A stretch of 64,000 nucleotides of DNA from DTU064 sp045588245. GTDB lineage: Bacteria > Bacillota > Clostridia > Oscillospirales > CAG-272. The stretch lies in contig JAZNDW010000022.1 in the NCBI GenBank assembly GCA_045588245.1, forward strand, positions 1-64,000, in the 5' to 3' direction. A program made the translations under genes and the position numbers. The notes under the pieces are model-generated. The model had not been told where the DNA came from, did not search any database, and was given only the letters and a program-made list of their open reading frames with translations. The stretch's first letter is position 1, and each line of letters begins with the position of its first letter. Below are positions 8,130 to 16,609 of the stretch, piece by piece.

Positions 8130-10175
8130 TTAATCCTTCGGAGGTTTAGGATCATCGTCGCGAAAGCCGTGACGCTCCGCCTGCTCGCGTGCGCGCCGTT
8201 CTTCCTCTTCGTGACGTCTGCGTTCCTTTTCCTCAAGCTCGTCAAGATACTTGCGACGAGCTTCGTTTTCCTCTTCGCTCTTCTTCTTTTTGGATTCGAC
8301 CATAGCGTCAAGTTCTTCGTAGGTGACGTCGTCACGCGACATGCAAGCCTCGAACTGAACGTCGTCCATAAGCTCGTTTGCGATAAGGTACCCTGCAATG
8401 AAATGGAGCTTATCCATATTCTCTGTAAGGATCTTCTCGGCTTCCGCGTATGCACTTTCAACTATGTTCTTTATCTCAACGTCGATCTGATGCGCGGTTT
8501 GGTCGGAATAATTCTTGGACGAGGAGAAATCTCTGCCGAGGAAGACCTCGTCGCGGCTGTTGTCGCCACCATATACGATCGGTCCGAGAGTTTCGCTCAT
8601 GCCATACTTGGTAACCATGTTACGTGCAATGTTTGTAGCACGCTGGATATCGTTGGATGCTCCCGTTGATATATCGCCGAGTATGAGCTGTTCGGCAACA
8701 CGTCCGCCAAGAAGCGTAACGATCTCTGCCTTCATATAATTCTTCGACATATACGAGCGTTCATCCTTAGGCAAGGAGAGCGTGTATCCGCCCGCAGAGC
8801 CGCTCGGGATGATCGAAATCTGATGAACGGGCGTGTCGGGCTGAACGTGCTTCGTAACTATGGCATGACCTGCTTCGTGGTACGCCGTCAGGCGCTTTTC
8901 TTTTTCGCTGACGACCTTGGAACGCTTTGCGGGACCGACGATGACTTTTATCATCGCCTCTTCCATATCCGTCATACCGATGAGAGTCTTACCTTTGCGA
9001 GCCGCAAGAAGCGCCGCTTCGTTCAACAGGTTCGCAAGATCTGCTCCCGTGAAGCCAACAGTCGTTTTTGCGATCGTTTTGAAGTCAACGTCCGCTTCAA
9101 AGGGTTTGCCGCGGCCGTGCACTTTCAGTATCTCCTCGCGTCCCTTTATGTCGGGGTAGTTCACCGTTACCTGACGGTCGAAACGACCGGGACGGAGAAG
9201 CGCGGGGTCAAGGATATCGGGGCGGTTCGTCGCCGCGATAACGATAACGCCTTCATTGGAGCCAAAGCCGTCCATCTCAACGAGGAGCTGGTTCAGCGTT
9301 TGCTCTCTTTCGTCGTGTCCGCCGCCGAGGCCTGCGCCTCTGTGGCGGCCCACAGCGTCGATCTCATCAATGAAAATGATGCTTGCGGGGTTCTTTTTCG
9401 CCGTTTCAAAGAGGTCGCGTACGCGTGATGCGCCGACGCCGACGTACATTTCCACGAAATCCGAACCTGAAATGGAGAAAAACGGCACGCCGGCTTCGCC
9501 TGCGACAGCCTTCGCCAAAAGAGTCTTACCCGTACCGGGAGGGCCTACGAGAAGCACGCCGTGCGGTATTTTTGCGCCAAGCTTTGTGAACTGTGTGGGA
9601 TCGCGCAGAAATTCAACGATCTCTCGCAGCTCTTCCTTTTCTTCGTCTGCTCCTGCGACGTCGCGGAAGTAGACCTTTTTCTTATTGTCATTTGCAAGCT
9701 TCGCACGGCTGCGTCCGAAGTTGCCGATCTTTGAGCCCTTGCCGCCAGAAGCCTGATTCATCATATAGAACCAGGAGAAGATGAACAGCGCAATAACGAT
9801 GAGATAGGGCAAAAAGCTGACCCACCAAGGGATAACGGTCGGCGGCGGAAAATCGTAGTTTTCTATCGTGCCTGCCGCATACTGCTCCATGATGAGCTCA
9901 TTCAAGTCAGAATAGAAGATCGAAATATCACGAAGCTTATATTCAACGTAGGATTCGCCCTCCGATCCGTCCGCGAGCGTCTCGCGGATCTTCATCGTTA
10001 AGACGTTGTCGCCGTCCACGACGAATTCTATGACTTTTTCTTCTTTGAAATATTTCACAATGTCACTGTACGCAAGATCCTTGCCCGAAGCGCTGTCGAA
10101 CAGCGCCGCCGTCGCAAAGATTATGACGCCGATCAGCACGATGTAAAATATTATGACCTTCAAATTACTTTTCAT
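8130..10175 (-). CDS. ftsH: ATP-dependent zinc metalloprotease FtsH
   Basis: Membrane-anchored AAA+ protease for membrane-protein quality control, 681 residues. TM1 is at 6-26 and TM2 at about 117-138 with an extracytoplasmic domain between. The AAA module has Walker A GPPGTGKT (211-218), Walker B IIFIDEID (276-283) and the second region of homology TNRPDILDPALLRPGRFDR. The zinc site HEAGH is at 433-437. The C-terminus ends in a highly charged tail (about residue 630-681) that is longer than in many homologues. It is the last gene of the tilS-hprT-ftsH cluster, an order conserved in Bacillota, with 131 bases separating it from hprT. Confidence 0.97.
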   Translation of the reverse strand: MKSNLKVIIFYIVLIGVIIFATAALFDSASGKDLAYSDIVKYFKEEKVIEFVVDGDNVLTMKIRETLADGSEGESYVEYKLRDISIFYSDLNELIMEQYAAGTIENYDFPPPTVIPWWVSFLPYLIVIALFIFSWFYMMNQASGGKGSKIGNFGRSRAKLANDNKKKVYFRDVAGADEEKEELREIVEFLRDPTQFTKLGAKIPHGVLLVGPPGTGKTLLAKAVAGEAGVPFFSISGSDFVEMYVGVGASRVRDLFETAKKNPASIIFIDEIDAVGRHRGAGLGGGHDEREQTLNQLLVEMDGFGSNEGVIVIAATNRPDILDPALLRPGRFDRQVTVNYPDIKGREEILKVHGRGKPFEADVDFKTIAKTTVGFTGADLANLLNEAALLAARKGKTLIGMTDMEEAMIKVIVGPAKRSKVVSEKEKRLTAYHEAGHAIVTKHVQPDTPVHQISIIPSGSAGGYTLSLPKDERSYMSKNYMKAEIVTLLGGRVAEQLILGDISTGASNDIQRATNIARNMVTKYGMSETLGPIVYGGDNSRDEVFLGRDFSSSKNYSDQTAHQIDVEIKNIVESAYAEAEKILTENMDKLHFIAGYLIANELMDDVQFEACMSRDDVTYEELDAMVESKKKKSEEENEARRKYLDELEEKERRRHEEEERRAREQAERHGFRDDDPKPPKD

Positions 10176-10306
10176 GTCAGGGTAATGTTCTCCGCTTCTT
10201 TATATATTTTTGTCTCGGCGACGAGTGTTACCGCGCGGTCATGCGGAAACGGGCATTCGCCGTCCTCGGCATAAAAATATCGCATATTAAGCTTATGCGT
10301 ATATTA

Positions 10307-10885
10307 TTACTCGTAAAGCTCCGGTTTAAGCACACCGACGAAAGGCAGCGCTCTGTATTTTTCGGCAAAATCGAGACCGTAACCGATAACGAACTCGTCG
10401 GGGATCTCAAATCCGCAGAAATCGGGTGTAAATTCGACCTCGCGGCGGCTGGGCTTATCAAGGAGCGTGCAGGTCTTAACGGAGGCGGCGCCTCTCAACT
10501 TGAGATATTCAACGAGGTAGGAAAGCGTTCTTCCGCTGTCAACGATGTCCTCAACGATAATGATATCGGAAATATCAAGGTCCGTTCTCTTAAGGTCGAG
10601 CAAGATTGTGACAGTACGGGAGGACTGCGTGCCCGCGCCGTATGATGAAACCTTCATAAAATCGATCTCAAGCGGCAGATTAATGCGCTTCATAAGCTCC
10701 GCCATAAATACGACGGATCCTTTAAGAATACCGAGAAGTACAAGCTTTTTTCCGGAGTTAGCATACGCTTCTTCGATCTGTCTTGCTATTTCGTCAACCT
10801 TTTGATTGATCTCTTCTTCGGAGATGAGCACCTTGGCGATGTCGGATTCGGGATAGTTCTTTGTTGTGATGTTTTCCATTGTCAT
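10307..10885 (-). CDS. hprT: Hypoxanthine phosphoribosyltransferase
   Basis: Purine salvage enzyme converting hypoxanthine or guanine plus PRPP to IMP or GMP, 192 residues. The PRPP loop IIIVEDIVDSGRTLSYLVEYL (about 110-130) and the substrate lid LGILKGSVVFMAEL are present. FVIGYGLDFAEKYRALPFVGVL near the C-terminus matches the purine-binding region. Two possible starts lie six bases apart (10885 and 10879), both served by GAGGTAA. It lies between tilS and ftsH, 44 bases from tilS. Confidence 0.95.
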   Translation of the reverse strand: MTMENITTKNYPESDIAKVLISEEEINQKVDEIARQIEEAYANSGKKLVLLGILKGSVVFMAELMKRINLPLEIDFMKVSSYGAGTQSSRTVTILLDLKRTDLDISDIIIVEDIVDSGRTLSYLVEYLKLRGAASVKTCTLLDKPSRREVEFTPDFCGFEIPDEFVIGYGLDFAEKYRALPFVGVLKPELYE

Positions 10886-10929
10886 TTACCTCGATTTGTT
10901 TTTATTCGGTTCGTAAAAGTATAACGGGC

Positions 10930-12393
10930 TCATTCGGGCGTTTTCGTATCGCACGCAAAATAGATATACAAACGCTCACGGCTGTCGGCAGCTGCATCTC
11001 GTATTTCGGCGCCGTCACGCGCCTCCATGAACGGGATCCACAAAATACCGTCGCAATCGCAGAAGACGGGCAACAAATTACGCACGTCAAGCGGTATCTT
11101 ATATTCGCAGTACAGCTTTTTGGTAAGCTTGGACATGCCGCCGGACACTATCTTATCTCCGGGGGTACGGTTTCTTATATACAAGTTACCATTGATTTTA
11201 TCAGACGCAATATTCTTCTGTATAAATATTTTGTAAACATTCTTATATTTCAGCTCAAAATCGCTGTCCGGAGCACGTGAAATAAGAATTTTTGCATCAA
11301 GTTCGGGAATGTCATAGAGTCCTTCGCCGATCGGGATCCAGAATTCGGGAACGTAATTATATTTCCCCTCGTATTCTTCCTCTCCGATGAAGAAGAACTC
11401 GTCCCCTTCAACGGCGGCGCAGATCCTCTGCGGCAGTGAGATGCGCGAATGCGCTCCACCCCACCATACAACGCGCGAAACGGAGCGTATATGCGAAAAA
11501 TCAAGAGTCACATACGGACGTTCTCTGCCGTAGATATGCTCGGCGCAGCGGTCATACATATAGCGTATAACACGCGAGGAAATAGCCGGCTCCTGCGATG
11601 CGAGCAATTTTCTGTCACACGATGTATCAATCCCATTTTCGCGGACAAATTTCATCGCCTGCCCCTGAATATATACGTCATCGTTACGCAAGAGCGTACA
11701 CAGCTGTGAGATGGCGATCTCGGGGGACGGGTTAATGTTGCGCAAACGCGGCAGTATCTCCTGCCTTATGTAGTTGCGCGTATAATCAACGTCGCTGTTC
11801 GTCGTATCGTTGACATAAGGAATGTCGTTTGCAATACAGTAGCCTATGATCTCACTTTTGGTGCAGTATATAAGCGGACGAATGACGCGCTCGCCGCGCA
11901 CGGGCGGAATGCCCGCAAGCCCGCGTGTTCCCGCACCGCGGATCATGTTGAAGATCATCGTTTCCATGTTATCTTCGGCGTGATGTGCAAGCGCGATATG
12001 ACGAAGCTCCTCGTGCTCGTCGATCAAGCGGTGGAACGTTCTGTAGCGAACGCCGCGTGCGGCTTCCTCGATGCCCTTGCCGTCGCGTGCGGCGATGGCG
12101 GGAACGTCAAATCTGTCAACAAAAAGCTCAATTCCGAGGTTTTCGCAGACTGCACGGCAAAATTCTTCGTCGCGGTCCGCCTCCTCTCCGCGGATCCCGT
12201 GGTTCACGTGAACGGCGGCGATATGTATATTGTGGTTCTTCGCATAATTATATAGATAGTGAAGCAACGCTCCCGAATCGGCACCGCCGGAATATCCGAT
12301 CAAAATTCCGTTCAGCTTATGTGCCATTCCGAAATCGCGGATCGCCTGCTGTATCTTTTGTTCAACCATGCGGCTGATACTCGATTTATCCAA
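10930..12393 (-). CDS. tilS: tRNA(Ile)-lysidine synthase
   Basis: Modifies the wobble cytidine of tRNA-Ile(CAU) to lysidine so that AUA is read as isoleucine. It is essential in most bacteria and has 487 residues. The N-terminal PP-loop ATPase shows GYSGGADSGALLHYL (about 33-47). AAVHVNHGIRGEEADRDEEF and LAHHAEDNMETMIFNMIRGAGTRGLAGIP are typical TilS core motifs. The C-terminal domain has RTPGDKIVSGGMSKLTKKL. It is the first gene of the tilS-hprT-ftsH cluster, preceded by a possible promoter at 12434-12462. Confidence 0.95.
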   Translation of the reverse strand: MDKSSISRMVEQKIQQAIRDFGMAHKLNGILIGYSGGADSGALLHYLYNYAKNHNIHIAAVHVNHGIRGEEADRDEEFCRAVCENLGIELFVDRFDVPAIAARDGKGIEEAARGVRYRTFHRLIDEHEELRHIALAHHAEDNMETMIFNMIRGAGTRGLAGIPPVRGERVIRPLIYCTKSEIIGYCIANDIPYVNDTTNSDVDYTRNYIRQEILPRLRNINPSPEIAISQLCTLLRNDDVYIQGQAMKFVRENGIDTSCDRKLLASQEPAISSRVIRYMYDRCAEHIYGRERPYVTLDFSHIRSVSRVVWWGGAHSRISLPQRICAAVEGDEFFFIGEEEYEGKYNYVPEFWIPIGEGLYDIPELDAKILISRAPDSDFELKYKNVYKIFIQKNIASDKINGNLYIRNRTPGDKIVSGGMSKLTKKLYCEYKIPLDVRNLLPVFCDCDGILWIPFMEARDGAEIRDAAADSRERLYIYFACDTKTPE

Positions 12394-12433
12394 TCATGCT
12401 CACCTACCAATCCATATAAACATATACAAAGTT

Positions 12434-12462
12434 ATTGTATCACAAATAACACCGCAGAGCAA
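12434..12462 (-). promoter_or_regulatory. Possible sigma-A promoter of tilS-hprT-ftsH
   Basis: Minus strand TTGCTC (12457-12462), 17 bases, TACAAT (12434-12439), about 40 bases before the tilS start. The hexamers are weaker than at other promoters in the window. Confidence 0.45.
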
Positions 12463-12501
12463 CAATATTTTTCTACTTTTATGAGCACGTACACGGGATT
12501 T

Positions 12502-12798
12502 TCATTCTAATATATCATAAATCACGTCGTATAGCGTCGTTGGTGTGACGCACCCGTTTACAACGAGCGAAAAGAGCTCGATCGCCCTCGTCGGCGAGGA
12601 GGTGACGTCTCTCACCGTCTTTTTTTCGGTACCGTTTTTGTCCATAAAAACAGCCGTTATATTATACGAGCCCCGAATTGGTCCCGCATCGACGTCGGCT
12701 TTTCGCTCCACCGTCAGAAGATATAAAGCCGTATACTCTTCGTCACGTACCGTCGCGGCGCACACTGCTTCTTTATTTATGCTGAAAGTTACTGTCAT
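12502..12798 (-). CDS. Small DUF6514-like protein of unknown function
   Basis: 98 residues, no signal peptide or membrane segment. The layout is an N-terminal beta-rich part (YTALYLLTVERKADVDAG, YNITAVFMDKNGTEKKTVRDVTSSP) and a C-terminal helix ending LYDVIYDIL. It reminds me of the DUF6514 family of small Clostridia proteins, which share the closing helix and the position of the conserved Asp/Val motif, but this is recall and not a search. AAAGGA precedes the start. The gene stands alone upstream of tilS on the same strand, 108 bases away. Confidence 0.7.
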   Translation of the reverse strand: MTVTFSINKEAVCAATVRDEEYTALYLLTVERKADVDAGPIRGSYNITAVFMDKNGTEKKTVRDVTSSPTRAIELFSLVVNGCVTPTTLYDVIYDILE

Positions 12799-13172
12799 GA
12801 TCTGTTCATCCTTTGCAATTTTTATCGTGAATTAATCATATCATCTGTTTTTCAGTCGAAAAAATTAAAAATCAGCCACTTTGCGCCGCCGCTTTTTTCC
12901 TCCTTGGCGAAATGACGGATTTTGTCACTCGCAACGAGGTGTATATGCGTATATTATTTCATTATTTTGGTTAATTTTAATCTATTTTCTCATTTTTGGT
13001 TTGTAATCGAGCGTATGCGCCACTTTGTTCTTCGCTATTATCGCATCTGCCGCATTGTTATTAAACACATTGTAATATTTTGATTTTATTGCCATTATTA
13101 TATTATTGAGCTTTCCGCAATATTATATTATAATTATTTTCGGTAATTATTTTAATAATTTCGAGGATAATT
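12799..13172. other. AT-rich intergenic spacer
   Basis: 374 bases with no supportable gene. The right half (13060-13170) is extremely AT-rich with repeated TTATTATATTA and TAATTATTTT runs, plausibly the upstream and promoter region of the small membrane protein at 13173. I see no riboswitch or terminator. Confidence 0.5.
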
Positions 13173-13463
13173 ATGAAAAACGCAAAGATTTATGCATTTA
13201 TACATAGCTTTATGAATAACCGTCTCTCGATCTCCGTGGACGCCGTTCTCTTCTTTTTCTTCTTTTCGGGCGCCGCCATATTTGAGGTGATCATGTCGCG
13301 CCTGATACTGCATCTTGCCGACGCTGGGGTCTATTCATTTCATGCCGCGGCGCGCTTCGCACCTATCATGGTCAACTCTGCCCTCCTCTCAGTCGTGCTC
13401 GCCGTAGGCGGTGCCGTTGTCATCGACTTGCTCGCGCACGAGAACAAAACAAATGCCGATTGA
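13173..13463 (+). CDS. Small two-helix membrane protein, unknown function
   Basis: 96 residues. Two hydrophobic segments are evident, about residue 22-45 (VDAVLFFFFFSGAAIFEVIM) and about 65-88 (MVNSALLSVVLAVGGAVVID), joined by a short polar loop. GAGGA lies seven bases before the ATG. I recognise no family. The codon use (CGC, GCC-rich) is like its neighbours, which supports a real gene despite its size. The next gene starts 137 bases downstream under its own promoter. Confidence 0.6.
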   Translation: MKNAKIYAFIHSFMNNRLSISVDAVLFFFFFSGAAIFEVIMSRLILHLADAGVYSFHAAARFAPIMVNSALLSVVLAVGGAVVIDLLAHENKTNAD

Positions 13464-13470
13464 TTTTCCC

Positions 13471-13499
13471 TTGACGGCGCTACGATTTTGTGGTATCAT
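13471..13499 (+). promoter_or_regulatory. Sigma-A promoter of the RRXRR-like coiled-coil gene
   Basis: TTGACG (13471-13476), 17 bases, TATCAT (13494-13499). The start near 13506 leaves a leader of about 94 bases before the ATG at 13600. Confidence 0.7.
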
Positions 13500-13599
13500 C
13501 AAAATGTATACGAGGGAGAGTAAACTCATAACAAAAAATCATGCGTATGCAGGTACAATTGAATATTCGCTTTAATGAACAAAGGAGGGGAAGACACCC

Positions 13600-14886
13600 A
13601 TGGAAAAAAACGTAACCGTTCTGTCGAGCGAGGGTGAAATGATAGGTGTGACCTACCCTAAAAGGGCTTTGGGTCTTGTAAAAAAAGGGAGGGCACGCTA
13701 TCTTGACGGTGACGAAACCGTCATCGTCCTCGCGAGTTCTCCCGTAGATATTACGTCACAGGAGGACGATATGAACAATAATTTTAACTTTGATGAATTC
13801 ATAGTAAAAGCAAAAGCTACAGCTAAAGTCGCAAGCGAGGAGGTTTCCGAACTTGCCGACAAATCCGCAAAAAAGATCGATGATGTTTTCGCCAAGCTCA
13901 ACGACGCTTTCCGCGATTATGCCGCGAAAATCAACGAAGCCGCCGAAGCCGTTAAAGCCGAAGAAGCCGGATCCGACGCTGAATCGGAAGAGGCTGTTGA
14001 GCCCTTCGAAGAGGTTATCGAGGATGTTCTTGGCGACATCAACGACGAGGAAGTAAGGGCAAAAATCCGCGCAGAAGTCGAGCGCGAAAAAGCACGCCGT
14101 GAACGCGCAAAAGAGCGCGCACAGCGCAAGGCGGAAGTCGAACGCAAGATGAGCGAGGTTGCAAAGGAAGCCGCAAAAACGGTTGCCGTTGCCGCACGCG
14201 ACGCCGCGGCATGGACAAAGCAGACGATAAAGAACGCGGAAGCAAAGCTTGCCGAGGCTAAAGAAAAGGCGAAGGAAGCGGAGCTTATCAGCAAGGAAAA
14301 GGTTGCCGAAGCTAAAGAAAGAATCGCAGCAGCAACGGCTGCCGCCAAAGCCGAAAGCGAGCCCGCACCCGAGCTCACCGTCGAGGGAATGCTTTACGAA
14401 ATACGACGCATCGAGCGCGATAACGAGCATATCATATCTGCGCTTGATTCTGTACTTTCCATACAGTCAGACGGACCAGGCGACATCGGCGCTCAAGCAA
14501 AGGCAAGCGCGATCGAAACGATCGTAAAGTGCCGCGAAACAACGAATCAAAAGCTTTTAGATACCTATTCCGCTATGCTTCAAGAGCTTACACATGAGGA
14601 AATACTTCGCAAAGCCGAGGAAGAAGAGCTTTTGGAAGCTCACCGAAAGAAAAAAAACGATGCAAGACTTTCAGTTTTTGAAGATCTGCTTGATTCGATC
14701 CGCAACACCGACGTTGTGAGCGACAAGGATCGGCTTGCATTTTATATGAAAACCGCAAAAAAGCTTGCCGAAAACAGCAACGTGATAACGCCCGAGATGG
14801 TGTCCCGCATTCTCGAGGTCATCGCAGAGCTCGATCCGGTAAAGGACCGTGAAAAGTTTGCTTTCTTTATGAGTCTTATCGGATAA
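13600..14886 (+). CDS. Coiled-coil protein with an RRXRR-like N-terminal domain
   Basis: 428 residues. The first ~48 residues (VTVLSSEGEMIGVTYPKRA, GLVKKGRARYLDGDETVIVL) resemble the RRXRR fold found before HNH nucleases, with its pattern of a hairpin, a P-x-RA turn, a GRA motif and a final strand. No nuclease follows. From about 65 to 275 comes an Ala/Glu/Lys/Arg-rich helical region with heptad-like spacing, probably an extended coiled coil with an acidic stretch at 107-135. A second helical domain (about 280-428) ends the protein. There is no signal peptide or TM, so it is cytosolic. GGAGGGG precedes the start. I do not know its function; nucleic-acid or ribosome association is a guess from the N-terminal domain. 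Confidence 0.75.
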   Translation: MEKNVTVLSSEGEMIGVTYPKRALGLVKKGRARYLDGDETVIVLASSPVDITSQEDDMNNNFNFDEFIVKAKATAKVASEEVSELADKSAKKIDDVFAKLNDAFRDYAAKINEAAEAVKAEEAGSDAESEEAVEPFEEVIEDVLGDINDEEVRAKIRAEVEREKARRERAKERAQRKAEVERKMSEVAKEAAKTVAVAARDAAAWTKQTIKNAEAKLAEAKEKAKEAELISKEKVAEAKERIAAATAAAKAESEPAPELTVEGMLYEIRRIERDNEHIISALDSVLSIQSDGPGDIGAQAKASAIETIVKCRETTNQKLLDTYSAMLQELTHEEILRKAEEEELLEAHRKKKNDARLSVFEDLLDSIRNTDVVSDKDRLAFYMKTAKKLAENSNVITPEMVSRILEVIAELDPVKDREKFAFFMSLIG

Positions 14887-14895
14887 TTACAAAAT

Positions 14896-14929
14896 CAAAA
14901 GGAGTTGCCGCAAGGCAACTCCTTTTTTG
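14896..14929. terminator. Bidirectional intrinsic terminator
   Basis: AAAAGGAGTTGCC/GGCAACTCCTTTTTT stem between the convergent coiled-coil gene (+) and spoVAE (-), with U-tracts in both directions. Confidence 0.9.
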
Positions 14930-14992
14930 CGCTGTGTTTTCTCATGTGGTGCACGTCTTTTGCAGAATCAATTGCACACCGTTCACGGTATG

Positions 14993-15361
14993 CTACTTCT
15001 TCGCCTTCGCTTTGAAAATCAAGGCGGCGAGATAACCGAAAACGAGAGCCGCGGAAATTCCCGCCGCCGCGGAAGTAAGTCCGCCCGTCAGCGCGCCGAG
15101 AAGTCCTTTTTCGCTTACCGCCTCTTTGATCCCCTTGCCGATCAGCGAACCGAAGCCCGTCAGGGGCGTGAGCGCGCCCGCGCCCGCCCACTCGATCAAG
15201 GGCTCGTACAGCCCGATGGCGTAAAGGAGCACGCCTACAGAAACGTACGCAACAAGAATACGCGCCGGATTCAGCTTCGTTTTGTCTATCAATATTTGTG
15301 CGACGACGCAGATCGCGCCGCCAACGGCAAACGTAATGATATAATCGAGAATTCTATCCAT
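14993..15361 (-). CDS. spoVAE: Stage V sporulation protein AE
   Basis: Small integral membrane protein of the SpoVA dipicolinate channel, 122 residues with about four hydrophobic helices. The C-terminal FGSLIGKGIKEAVSEKGLLGALTGGLTSAAAGI is highly typical of SpoVAE(b). It acts in the forespore inner membrane, importing calcium-dipicolinate during sporulation and releasing it at germination. Four bases separate it from spoVAD upstream. SpoVAC, normally the first of the spoVAC-AD-AE trio, is not next to it. Confidence 0.92.
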   Translation of the reverse strand: MDRILDYIITFAVGGAICVVAQILIDKTKLNPARILVAYVSVGVLLYAIGLYEPLIEWAGAGALTPLTGFGSLIGKGIKEAVSEKGLLGALTGGLTSAAAGISAALVFGYLAALIFKAKAKK

Positions 15362-15364
15362 TCT

Positions 15365-16393
15365 TTATTTTTCTCCTCTTCGCTTTTGCGGCATGACTAT
15401 ATGAACGAGATGGCATATTCCGGGGATGTTGTTACCCTGCTGAACGCTTGCGGGGCTCATCAGCGCCCCCGTCGCCATGAATAGAATATCGGAGAGCTCA
15501 CCGCGCATCATACGCGGCAGTATATGCGCCGACAAAACGGATGCGGAGCATCCCCATCCCGAGCCGCCCGCATGTTTGTCGTCGCCCTCGCGGTCGTATA
15601 TCATAAGTCCGCAGTCAGCATGAAGGTTACCGATCGGATACCCCATTGACGACATAAATTCAGAGAGAATGCGGCTTCCCTCAAATCCGAGGTCTCCCGT
15701 CACGATGAGATCAAACGAATCGGGGCTTCGCCCCGATTCGTCAAAATAGCGCGACAGCGTGTCGATAGCGGCGGGCGCCATCGCCGCGCCCATGTTGTTC
15801 AGATCGTTGATCCCGCGGTCAATACTCCGTCCGGGCAAAACGTCCGTGACAGACGGCGCCGTCCCGTCACCGTCGGGCGAAAGAATGAACGCGCCTGCGC
15901 CCGTCACCGTCCACTGCGCGGTGGGTGCGCGCTGTCCGCCGTACTCGATCGGATAACGGAACTGACGCTCCGCGGCGCAGTTGTGCGAGCTTGCAACAGA
16001 TGCCGTCGTCACGCCGTATGCGGAGGACAGAATCGATGCGAGTATCAGCCCCTCCGCGCACGTTGAGCACGCTCCGTACAACCCAAAAAACGGCACGTCA
16101 AAGCCGAGCAGTCCATAATTTGAGCCGACGCATTGATTCTGCAGGTCGCCTGCAAATATCGCCGACAACTCCGACTCGTCAAGCCCCGCTTTTTCAAGCG
16201 CACGGGTGAGAACAAGACGCTGCATCTCTCCCTCCGAGCCTTCCCACGTTTCTTTGCCGAATTTATCCTCGCCCGTTTCGTCCGTTATGTCAAAGCTGCC
16301 GCCGAGCGGCCCTTTTTCCTCGTTATACCCCGCAACGGACGCAGACGACGTGATATATACGGGACGACAAAGCGTCACTATACTTTTTGCCAT
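15365..16393 (-). CDS. spoVAD: Stage V sporulation protein AD
   Basis: Dipicolinic-acid-binding component of the SpoVA channel with a thiolase-like fold, 342 residues. Diagnostic segments include GPLGGSFDITDETGEDKFGKETWE, LQNQCVGSNYGLLGFDVPFFGLYGACSTCAEGL and HNCAAERQFRYPIEYGGQ. The start at 16393 has GGAG about 12 bases upstream, an unusually long gap. That GGAG lies in the 3' arm of the hairpin that ends mnmA, so the ribosome site could be sequestered in read-through transcripts. No sporulation promoter is obvious in the ~200 bases upstream. The spoVAC gene expected before it is absent. Confidence 0.93.
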   Translation of the reverse strand: MAKSIVTLCRPVYITSSASVAGYNEEKGPLGGSFDITDETGEDKFGKETWEGSEGEMQRLVLTRALEKAGLDESELSAIFAGDLQNQCVGSNYGLLGFDVPFFGLYGACSTCAEGLILASILSSAYGVTTASVASSHNCAAERQFRYPIEYGGQRAPTAQWTVTGAGAFILSPDGDGTAPSVTDVLPGRSIDRGINDLNNMGAAMAPAAIDTLSRYFDESGRSPDSFDLIVTGDLGFEGSRILSEFMSSMGYPIGNLHADCGLMIYDREGDDKHAGGSGWGCSASVLSAHILPRMMRGELSDILFMATGALMSPASVQQGNNIPGICHLVHIVMPQKRRGEK

Positions 16394-16404
16394 AATAAAA
16401 TAAA

Positions 16405-16440
16405 GCTCCGTAAACTTTTTTAGTAGTTTACGGAGTTTTT
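16405..16440 (-). terminator. Terminator between mnmA and spoVAD
   Basis: GCTCCGTAAACT/AGTTTACGGAG stem. On the minus strand it is followed by CTTTATTTTATT. It separates the housekeeping hydrolase-mnmA unit from the sporulation pair, and the stem carries the only GGAG before spoVAD. On the plus strand it is followed by TTTTTA. Confidence 0.7.
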
Positions 16441-16468
16441 ATGAAAATATACGTTTTTTTGCGAAGGA

Positions 16469-16609
16469 GTCAGCGGACCTCGCCGCCTTGAGTTTTCACG
16501 GTTCGGCGCAGCCGAATGCGCATTTTCCGCAGCCATACTGACGCATACCGCGCACCAAGCAAGTGAAAATCTCCGCTTTTGCGAGTCCGCGTCAGCGGAT
16601 CTCGCCGCC
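16469..16609. repeat. Duplicated mnmA 3' end flanking a ~100-base hairpin segment
   Basis: GTCAGCGGACCTCGCCGCC (16469-16487) and GTCAGCGGATCTCGCCGCC (16591-16609) match at 18 of 19 bases. The right copy contains the mnmA stop and last codons. Both copies are preceded by TTTTGCGA. The segment between starts with GAGTTTTCAC and ends with GTGAAAATCTC, an inverted repeat, and holds a TTCGGCGCAGCCGAA hairpin. It resembles a small insertion with target duplication. Confidence 0.5.
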
